Below are positions 55,949 through 64,000 of a stretch of 64,000 nt of DNA, one piece after another. Origin of the DNA: Trebouxia sp. TZW2008 (Eukaryota; Chlorophyta; Trebouxiophyceae; Trebouxiales; Trebouxiaceae); NCBI GenBank assembly GCA_002118135.1, contig BDIU01000192.1, positions 1-64,000 on the forward strand, given 5' to 3'. Position numbers and translations under genes: made by a program. Under the pieces are notes generated by a model. The model had not been told where the DNA came from and made no database searches. It saw only the letters and a program-made list of their open reading frames with translations. Each line of letters starts with the position of its first letter. Within the stretch, counting starts at the first letter, position 1.

Positions 55949-56525
55949 GGCAAACGCGCAGATTCTGCACCGGTGGTGTCGGAAGGCTGGCAAGCAGTCG
56001 CGCGGGAGACAGCAACGCGTAGGGCAATTGTTGTAGGACTGACGACGAGTCGTTCACGCCCGATTGCTTGTCGAGATTGGCTTGAAGCGCACTGTCAGTG
56101 ACTTATAAAGTCCCTTGACGTTAAGTTTGACAAAATCTGAAGCGGTTACGTAAACGCGTAACACTGGAAATTGCCTTCTTCTTCAAGTCATGTCAAGATT
56201 GCATCACTGCAGTATACCAGCGCCTCGAGCGGCGCATTCAGCTGCTCGACATGCGATATCGAGCCTTGACATGTAGATTTAACAACAGGTGGCCAACGGG
56301 TTTGCACGGTGGAGGCAAAGGGTGCGAAGCGAAGTTCTTGTCTTCAGAGCCGCTGCGATCGCACCCGCTCTTGAGTACTTCAACCTGCGTCTGTTTACGG
56401 TTCAAGCCAGCACGTTGATGTCTTGCTGACAAATGCTGGTGACGTTAAGCGCTCCGGTTGCTTGCGGCGCAAGAGTCTGCTTCGGTTGTACGCTGCGCGT
56501 AGACGAGTGATCTACACCTTGGATC
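55949..56525. promoter_or_regulatory. Shared divergent upstream region (577 bases)
   Basis: It lies between the starts of the dehydrogenase (-) and the membrane protein (+). No coding sequence is supported. Confidence 0.4.
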
Positions 56526-57700
56526 ATGCGGGGTCCGCACTCGTTAGCTGGCGCGGAACACAAGTGCGATTTGACAGAAGACTTGAGTGTTGCTTCCGGC
56601 TCATTCACAGCCCCAAGAGCTGCAATTCCTGAAGCTTCGGCATCCCCAGCAGCGAACGCCAGCCCCCTTTGTTTGGCCCGCAGGTGGGGGCTATGACAAG
56701 ACATTGCACGTAACATGGCTCCTGACAACATGTCGTTACATGCATGATCACGATTTGCTACTCTATGTTCCCTGCCACTCTGTGTCATTGGGCCGTGTGT
56801 GTTGTGGCTTATGCTGTGCAGCAAAGGCTTTGGCCTTATCAGTTTGTTTGCAGATCTAACCACATCTGTGCGTGCTGCATTGACTGCATCTGACAGCGCA
56901 TCACATTTTGACAAGACCTCCTTGCAATCTTGCACTGCCCACTCTTCACACCTACAGCCATCGTATGCCCTCCTCCACACGCATACGTGCTTTGCAGTCT
57001 GAACACCTCACAGTCCAGGCCTCAAGTATGGGCAGAACTCAGCGGCAGGCGCCTTCCAATCCCTGTTGAGCACATCCGTTGGCGCAGCAATTTACTCCCC
57101 CAAATCTGTCAACCTATCATCCAGAAAGCTCAAAACCATGAAGGTGGCAATTTGCCTGACAGCTCTTGCAGCCAGCACAGCGACTCAGCTGCCAACAACA
57201 GCCAGCATGCAGGTCCGCAATCTGGAAACACCAATGCAGCCGGTTTGAAGCACAGCAATCAGCAAACAGCTTTGCAGCCAAATGGGTCAGTTGTCATTTT
57301 AGGAGCAGCAGTTATACTTACTACGGTGCTTGCAGCCTGCAAATTGCTGCACCCTTGGCTGCAGTCTTCAAGGGCCGCCGAGACAGATAGTGATGAAGAT
57401 GCAAGTCAAAATTATATTCAGTCCTTCCACAAAGGGCTATGGAAACGCATGAAGGCGGTGTTGAACACATTAGCAGAGAGAGGCTTGCTGTATTTAGTGC
57501 AATGGCTGTTGACGGCCAGCGGAGTGAATGCAATATGTTTGCAATTGCTGGACGGTGGGGCATCAGTATTGGCTCCTGAGCGTGTGGCAGAAGCTGGACA
57601 TCAACATACAATGGTCAGGCGGCCAACTTCTTCATCAGCTTCTGCAAGAGCTTTTGCATCACCTGATACACCAGTTTACACAGATCCATACGCAACCTGA
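56526..57700 (+). CDS. Single-pass membrane protein of unknown function
   Basis: Exons are 56526-56683 and 56998-57700, in phase, giving 286 residues. The N-terminal ~50 residues are Ala/Ser/Pro-rich. A Gln/Asn/Ser-rich region is followed by one strong hydrophobic segment (SVVILGAAVILTTVLAACKLL), then an acidic TDSDEDAS patch and a helical tail with WKRMKAVLNTLAERG. It ends with a Ser/Ala/Pro-rich tail (TPVYTDPYAT). No domain is recognised. The membrane segment is internal, so either orientation is possible. The ATG is the first in a frame whose donor phase fits the second exon. Confidence 0.6.
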
Positions 57701-58567
57701 TGCTGACAGCAGTGCCGCGTTTGTCATAGCATAATGTAGATATTGCTGCAATCCTGTGACAGTCGGGTTGCTTCCATCATTTTGTCATGATACAGATGTT
57801 TGTACACATGTTCTGTTGACAGATCTGGTAACTGCTGGGCAGTTAATGGACTTTTCCTGTTTGCTGCGTGTCATCTTTACTTCATTGTGCTGATGCAGTG
57901 CTTGCTGTGTTGCATACAGATGCACAGACTGCAGATGGCTCTACTTTGCGTAATGCTGCATAGATGCGGGGGATGTTGGGCGTGACATCAATTAGCATCA
58001 ATTTGCACGTGGTTCGGTATTTTGTTATGTATAGGTTGATCTTCCGGACTAAGTGTTGTTTTATGATTTCAACCACGCAATATTAGGTTTTGTGGCATGA
58101 CAACAGAATTGACCAGAATGATTGATCATTTGATTGTAAACCCGACCTCTCGTCAGATGCGACCGCGCGGATAAATCACATGCTTTCTTAAAAACAACTG
58201 CAATCAGAAGGTGTACAGTCAGTTGACAGAATCTTCGACAGAGGCTCACAGAGATGTGTCAAAAAATGGGTACACTCCTCAAGCCGTTCATACCAACATT
58301 GCTAGTGCTGCAGCTTTGATCATACATGCAGACAAGGCAAATGCCACTGTCCCTCAGCATAAATACAGTGAAACACCAACAAAAAAATCAGTGATTGAAA
58401 ACATTCTGCATAACGCTTGATTCAATGGCGACATTCGCCACTAGACCTCTGTGACACAGTCAACAACAGAACACACCCCGTGAGCTGAAAGCCACCTTTA
58501 GTTTACAACAGGAGATGAACGAACCGTTCTGTTCACTTCATCAAATCCCTCTCAGCAAGTCAATAAC
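57701..58567. other. Convergent intergenic region
   Basis: It lies between the membrane protein (+) and bZIP (-) stop codons. A TTACA at 58503-58507 is a minus-strand TGTAA ~60 bases after the bZIP stop. A 69-codon open frame at 58211-58420 (+) has no support. Confidence 0.5.
58503..58507 (-). terminator. TGTAA poly(A) signal for bZIP gene
   Basis: A minus-strand TGTAA lies about 60 bases past the stop codon. Confidence 0.5.
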
Positions 58568-61500
58568 TCAACTTGCTGCTCTGACATTTTCTTGGCAATC
58601 TTGTCTTGTAAGAGGAACCCAGTCATGGTCTGGGTTCTGTATCAGTCCTGCAATGTAGGCTTCAAATGCTGCCCATTCTGCATCCATCGGAAACTGAACT
58701 GCTGATGCCTGGACGTCTTCTATGCTGGGAGCATTATACTGGTCCGCCAGACTCTCAAACATCTTTTCCAGCGCTGGCAGGAAAGGATAAGCATGAACCA
58801 TCAGCATAGCCCATTGTACTGTGGTGCACAACTGCAAACAGCCAGCAAGAGCAACTGTAAAATCTATACAGTAAACCCTCTTTGTAAGGACACTTGATGT
58901 AAGGAGAATATCGATGTAGGAACAATTTCATTGGACACCAATCGCTGCATTATGACTGCAGTAGTCCCTCTGAGTAAGGACAATTTGATGCAAGGACAAA
59001 CTTCTTGGTGACCACAGCAGTCGTTACAAAGAGAGTACTGTAGTCTGTGCGAAGTTGTGCAGCATATGCATCAGCTGAGGTGTGAGTGATGTCACAGACA
59101 TTTAATGCTCAGATGACCTTCAATTTCTCAAGTGGGCAGCAAGATCTGTTTGACACAATGGCGTGGTGCTTGGCAGATTGTTCAAGCAGGCTATGCATGC
59201 AAGGGCTTGTGGCAATGCTGCATGCTTGACTTGCCTAGCACAATAGCACGACGAGAGCGACAATTGTTCAAGTTCTCAGGTAACTTTCAGATTAAGCATT
59301 GTTCAATTTCATTGTTTACTGCGCATGCTGTTCAGTGCAATCCCAAACCTCAAGGCAGCATGCAGAGGGTCAGGTGAGCCTGGCAATTTTTGAGAGCAGG
59401 CTCAACTGTGCACAGTACACTCACCCCACGCCTGGCAACAAACGCAATCTGAAGGAAGATGCGGTACTCAGCCAGGGTATACTGTTTGAGAATCTTGGAC
59501 AGATCCAGCCCAGAGGACAGGCGGTCAACGTGTGGTGAATGGGAGGTGAGGGTACTGTTAGTAAGCTGGGAGATGACAATCTCCTTCTCAGCACTTAGCA
59601 GAGCTTTGCGGGTCAGAAATAAGCGGCGTAGGTGCAGAAAGTCTTGTAGTTGACTCTCTGTGAAGGTGTGTATACTCTGCGCAGACACAGTGAAGTGTAA
59701 GCAAGCAGCTATATGTCTTTGCATTGTTATGACTTGATGTTATATTGGAAGACACATTTGTGAATGCAGCACAGCTGCAGAGCTCCAGTGAAACACGTCA
59801 ATTAATGGCTGAAATGCCTTTAAAGTTGCCATAGGTTGCAAAGCTGGCAATTAGCTGGCAAGAACAAACGCTTCAGCAAGCAACAACAGGACTCTTCCTC
59901 CATCACCAACAAACTGACTGACAGGCTTTGATTGTACTGTTTCTATGCATGGCTGCAATCCCTGCATCATATTGTGTCAGTGTTCAACAGTCCGGCTGTT
60001 ACAGTCATGCCTCACACCACACTTGAAGTGAGGTCAAGTCCCATGCAGCATGCTTTGAATGCCTGCAAGCACTTCCATTGACGATGCTCATGACAGCACC
60101 CCAAGCTCAGCAGTCACTGAGGTGCAGCTGTCTTTGAAACACTGACTTACATTGTGAGGGTTGAAGAAGGCGCTGTCAAGTTGACTGGACGGAGGCAGCT
60201 TCCGGCTGACATCAAGGCCCTTTTGTAAGCCGGCCTTGAGCACGGCAGGGTTCAGGGCTTGCAGGCAGCCCATGAGCTGATTGTTCTCTGTGGTCAGGTC
60301 TTCTAGTCTGGTCTGTGTGCTGCTGTCGTGTGCAGTCTCGAGCTCCACCAGTAGCTGGCCTATCTCACGTATGTAATCCTGAGTGCAGCAAAAGTGTAAT
60401 TAGTCTGTGTGCTGCTGTCATGTGCAATCTTGAGCTCAACCAGTAATTGGCGTATCTCACGTATGTAATGCTACGCACAGCAAAATTGCAAGGCAGGTCT
60501 TCTAAGCTGGTTTGTGTGCTGCTGTCATGTGCAGGCTCAAGCTGAACGTGCACTTAGCCTAGTTCTCGTATGAGCATCCTCCTGAGCATGGCAAGCATGG
60601 CCTTGTATACATGATTGCAACAGCAGTATAATCCTGTACCTATTGAGGTTTTGCGTCAAGCATGCACAGAATGTCATCTGCGACTCACGGGGTCGCTTCA
60701 TTGCATGCCAGCTCACAACAGTATGCAGTCACTCACTGGTTGTCAAGACTCAATGCAGCAATTACCTGCAGTACACACTATGATGCTGCTAGGAACCAGC
60801 CACAAACTCTTTAAGGATATGACAAGGCAGATGCAGGAAGCCTTTGCAACAAACAAAGGCAGATTGCTGCTACGATATGCCTGCAATCTCAGGGGCACAG
60901 ACTGACACCACCACTCAACAGCTGCTGCCTATCAGTTCCGAGATTATTGAGAAACATCCTTTTGGAATGGTTGCAAGGGCTTACCGTCCAAAGAACTGCA
61001 AAATTTGAAAGCGTCATGGCACGTAGAGCTTGTGTGGTGATGAACTGCTGTCTGCCAGGAAGAGATACAAGAATGCCATCAGCAGCTGACTCTGATCCTG
61101 GCCCAGCAAGATCTAAAACGTTCTCCTGCAGTATTCACTTTTTATAAGGACACGCAATATAAGGACATTCTCAGTGTAAGGACAATGCAACTGGAATTCA
61201 AGCACTGCACGCTGATTACAGTGGTACTTCTGAGTAAGAAATTGCTTGTAAGGACAAATATCTTGGCAACCAAAGCAGTCTTTACAAAGAGAGTGTTCTG
61301 TATATTGAAACTTGCTTGCTTTGCGTGCCATGCTTTGCTTGCCCAGAACGCCCAGTGCACTCTACACACTCTGCATGAATGCAGCTTTAGCAGAGTGATA
61401 GTCAATGCAGGTCTGTCGACTCCGGTTTCAATGCTAATTTTGCTGTTTGCTGTTTGCTGCAGTATGCAGATGTGCAGTGAGTGATACAGGCAGTCATTTG

Positions 61501-62327
61501 TAACGATGGCAGCGCAGGATGATGCATGCAACTTTACAATGGTGACAAAGCCTCTGCAAAGTCACCTGAAGGTCGTCTGTGTCAGATGCTTGTGCGTCAG
61601 CTGTACGACACAGTCTGGACAGCAACAAGGTCTTGCATTGCAAGCCATGCTGCTGCTGCTGTTGCTGCTTGTGCTGATGCTGCTCGGCTTTTAGCCTTTC
61701 AAGCTCAGCTTTCGTCTTAGCTAACTCGTCCTGTAGTTCCTGAGCTTGATTCTGCACAGACAGCGTGCTTGAGGGGCGTTTCAATCTGCCTCAATATGGT
61801 CTGTTGAGATGAAGCACTTGCTGCTGTAAACCAAGAGTCAAGTTCAGGTCATGCCTGCGCATGCGGTTTTTGTCAAGCTAAAGCTAACCAGTCAGATGTT
61901 GGACTCTGACCTTTTTACGCTCGCGGAAACGCTTCTGAGCCCGGCGCTGAACTTCTAGCTTGCGCTGAAAAGGCACAGTTGTCTGTACTTGTGGTTCTGG
62001 TTGAGCTGCCTCGTTGTTAAGCTGAGATTGACTGGTCGTGCTGTTGAGCGGGTGCAATATAGCCAATTGGTCTAGCTCTGGTGCCAGCAAATTATCTTGT
62101 ACCAAATGAGCAGGGCCGATCATGCTTTCAATCAAAGTTGCTGTGTGTGTTTGCACAGGTTGTGGCGTAGTACCGTTGCAGTATTGCTGGTCTTGGTTGT
62201 TGGAGATACCAACAGGCGAGCTCAAGTTGAACCTAGCAGGCTGTGTTGATCTCGGTTGCAGGCCAATGTCGTTGACAAGAAAGGCCGTGAAGTCTGTGTC
62301 ATTTTCTGGCAGCGGCAGGCTACTCAT
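58568..62327 (-). CDS. bZIP transcription factor, 495 aa
   Basis: Exons, high to low: 61911-62327, 61566-61751, 60985-61125, 60151-60378, 59425-59676, 58568-58831. All are phase 0 and in frame. Residues ~120-139 form a basic region (EVQRRAQKRFRERKK). It continues across the splice into heptad leucines (QELQDELAKTKAELERLKAE), then a poly-Gln run. The C-terminal 290 residues are mostly helical (LHLRRLFLTRKALLSAEKEI; LEKMFESLADQYNAPS) with no named domain. The basic-region Asn normally contacting DNA aligns with Gln. Two MITEs and tandem copies of exon 4 lie in its introns. An upstream in-frame ATG at 62513 exists; I prefer 62327 because the sequence between does not look coding. Confidence 0.85.
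58869..59040. mobile_element. MITE copy 1, 172 bp, TA target duplication
   Basis: Ends are CAGTAAACCCTCTTTGTAAG and the inverse of CAGTACTCTCTTTGTAAC, flanked by TA on both sides. Inside are repeated TAAGGACA-like units. It lies in the last bZIP intron. Ends and TA duplication fit non-autonomous Tc1/mariner-pogo type elements. Confidence 0.75.
60402..60570 (-). repeat. Two copies of bZIP exon 4 start in intron 3
   Basis: Segments 60402-60484 and 60488-60570 match the first part of exon 4 with its acceptor (60301-60400). The shared core is GTGTGCTGCTGTCATGTGCA on the plus strand. They lie upstream of the functional exon in the transcript. Confidence 0.8.
61129..61300. mobile_element. MITE copy 2, 172 bp, in bZIP intron 2
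   Basis: It is the same length as copy 1 and related throughout (TGTAAGGACAA, CTTGG-AACCA-AGCAGTC, TACAAAGAGAGT). The right flank is TA; the left flank is TG. It directly abuts bZIP exon 3, whose acceptor AG falls at the element border. Confidence 0.72.
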
Positions 62328-62725
62328 ATGATCGGTTTTGTGTTGCCGTGGCACCAAACAAGTGAATTCCAACCACCTCGACTCAATGCTACAGACTTGA
62401 CATCGTTCCCGTTGCGTGCTGTTGTGCTGACACGGCGGGATCAGGTATAAGCGCGCTCGATGCAAGCAAAAGCACCTGAAAACTCGAAGTGGTCTAAAGG
62501 GCTCCGAAACCATGCCAGGCTGGCAAGTTGTCAGATGCTCGTGTGTGTGCAGAGTTGACTTTCACTTGGGAGTTGCCTTGACAGCAGCTCATGCACGCTA
62601 GACTATGCGTGCAAGCCATTGCAAAGTTGTTGACTTGACTTGCGGATCGGACGTGGACATGCAGAGAGCACACTGAGCCTGCTTTGTGAGGCTATAGCTG
62701 CATTGCGACAGCCTTTGCGACAGTC
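62328..62725. promoter_or_regulatory. Shared divergent upstream region (398 bases)
   Basis: It lies between the bZIP start (-) and the coiled-coil gene start (+). Confidence 0.4.
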
Positions 62726-63608
62726 ATGGCACAGAGCTTCGCAGAGTTCGGAGATTTGGATATACAGCAATCTGGCGGACAGGAAGAAGCGGAGTTTGGT
62801 GCGCTGGAGCTCCAGCAGGCGCAAGTGCTTTTCTCAGCGTTGAACACCTTACGACAGGGACAGCCTCCGCTGGCGTGGGACAGTGAAGCTGCTGCTGAGA
62901 TCGAGGTCAGTTGTGCAACATTTAATGTCGCAGCAATACGCATGCACTGGCCTCACACTTGCGACGCACTTGCATACTTGCACAGTTCACAACAGGCCAA
63001 AGCTTGCAGGACATTAAGGAAAGAACCTCCCAAGCTGCCACAGCAACAGATGACCCCATTGCCCGCAGGTAAGGCAAGAAACAGGTCCAGGTATCCAATG
63101 GCTGTGCATTGACCATCACATGCATGGAATTTGAACCAAGGCCTTCACTTTTGTGTACAGGGCAGTTTTGCTGATGACCAAGCGAGACCTTGCAGACCTC
63201 TGCCTTGAAGGCTTGTTGGAGTCAACTGAACAGCAGCAGCAGGACCAGCTGGCAGAATTGCTACAGGTATCTCTTTTGCTGCGTCACAGCACTGCCTTAC
63301 ATCACACGGTCAACACGCCTGACTTGCAGCACTTTGTAGCATTCTTGATGTCCACCATGCTAAGCCTTGGCAGGCCGTGCATGAACATCATAGTGTCATG
63401 ATTGGGACGTTCGCTAAGCCAACTCTGTATGCCCTCAGCAGGGTCATAGACATTTGCTAGTGTGCATGCTGATGTTGGTGGTGACAATGGTGACTATGAC
63501 AAGCCTTTGCAGGCGGTGCGAGAGTACCAGAGTGACACGTTTGATGACTGGAGAGACCTGCTAGAGGAACAGGAGCGCAGGACAAGGGATGAGCTTGACG
63601 CCAGCAAG
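62726..63608 (+). CDS. Partial coiled-coil protein, unknown (runs off window)
   Basis: Exons so far are 62726-62905, 63010-63068, 63161-63266 and 63513-63608, all in phase (147 residues) and ending on a GT donor, so the gene continues beyond the window. The N-terminus is acidic and Gln-rich (MAQSFAEFGDLDIQQSGGQE). Later exons are helical with charged heptads (ESTEQQQQDQLAELLQ; DLLEEQERRTRDELDASK), suggesting a coiled coil. The family is not recognised. Confidence 0.6.
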
Positions 63609-64000
63609 GTAGCTGCTAGTCTTTGGCAAAACCACATTGCATGTCCTGTCGACAAGCACTGCCCTGTCAAGCTACAGCTGGTTTGCATCTGCTTGTCGCG
63701 CTGTCACTGTAGCTAGAGGCAACAATGCGTCAAGATCCTTGGTCTTTTATGATAGTTGTGATGGACTGCACAGAATGGACTGCTGCTACTGCATTTACTG
63801 AGTAATGCACCATCCTGCATGCCCTCTCAGTGCATGGTTTCTTGAAGCTACAGCTTGCTCACATTTGATGATGCCCACGCTTTATTGCTGGAATAGCAGT
63901 GACTAGGCTCAGGATGCTTGCACTCAGCATACTATCAGTTGTTGCTGGTTTGCACGCTGTTCCTGCAGCAAGTTGCTAATGTGTTGATTGCTCCAGGCTG
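63609..64000. other. Right-edge intron or flank
   Basis: This presumably belongs to the next intron of the partial coiled-coil gene. I see no exon that can be phased before the window ends. Confidence 0.4.

Noticed and set aside
56402..56980. 192-codon minus-strand ORF
   Set aside because: It is antisense to the phased first exon and intron of the membrane-protein gene; the plus-strand model closes exactly in frame.
58211..58420. 69-aa plus-strand ORF
   Set aside because: No motif, no exon chain, and it lies in a convergent 3' region.

Overview
The window is nuclear DNA from a green alga. Genes are intron-rich (up to 16 coding exons, GT-AG introns, one GC-AG). TGTAA motifs lie downstream of several stop codons, as is usual in chlorophytes. 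Several products are plastid-type or plant-type: flavodoxin with a transit peptide, chloroplast EF-G, CYP59/PPIL4 cyclophilin and a plastid-style RNase Z relative. Moderate GC, Gln-rich coding and AAACCCTA/TTTAGGG-like motifs fit a trebouxiophyte-like chlorophyte; the genus cannot be named from sequence alone. I joined exons by hand using splice sites and reading phase. Most models close exactly in frame, which is the main support for them.

Layout, left to right: (1-2058) no confident gene, with a telomere-like CCCTA block; (2059-3630, +) plastid flavodoxin; (4353-12727, -) a 1555-aa WD40/coiled-coil protein; (13007-20115, +) chloroplast EF-G; (20762-21966, -) a 136-aa unknown protein; (22655-23445, +) a 170-aa unknown, mostly beta protein; (24631-25128, -) a secreted 12-cysteine peptide; (25680-32805, +) a SAP-domain RNase Z-like protein without its catalytic metal ligands; (34063-35171, -) cold-shock-domain/glycine-rich protein; (35486-35836, +) ribosomal protein eL29; (37129-41832, -) CYP59/PPIL4 cyclophilin-RRM; (42353-48682, +) SAM-domain kinesin-13; (49213-50925, -) ribosomal protein uL16; (51401-51715, +) a small basic ORF; (52905-55948, -) short-chain dehydrogenase; (56526-57700, +) single-pass membrane protein of unknown role; (58568-62327, -) bZIP factor; (62726-window end, +) partial coiled-coil protein.

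The 17 genes alternate strictly in strand, giving eight head-to-head pairs separated by 279-688 bases between start codons. A second theme is local tandem duplication of exon edges. Copies of exons, often with splice sites still attached, lie in introns of the RNase Z-like, CYP59, bZIP, kinesin and dehydrogenase genes. The strongest candidate for something undescribed is the RNase Z-like protein. It is full length, in frame, fused to an N-terminal SAP motif and a Gln-rich repeat linker, and keeps the substrate-binding arm region. It has nevertheless lost all four residues of the HxHxDH motif and further metal ligands, so it looks like a plastid tRNA-binding pseudoenzyme. Other items of note are two 172-bp MITE copies in bZIP introns, one of which forms a splice acceptor, and a near-perfect 39-bp-arm hairpin inside a CYP59 intron.
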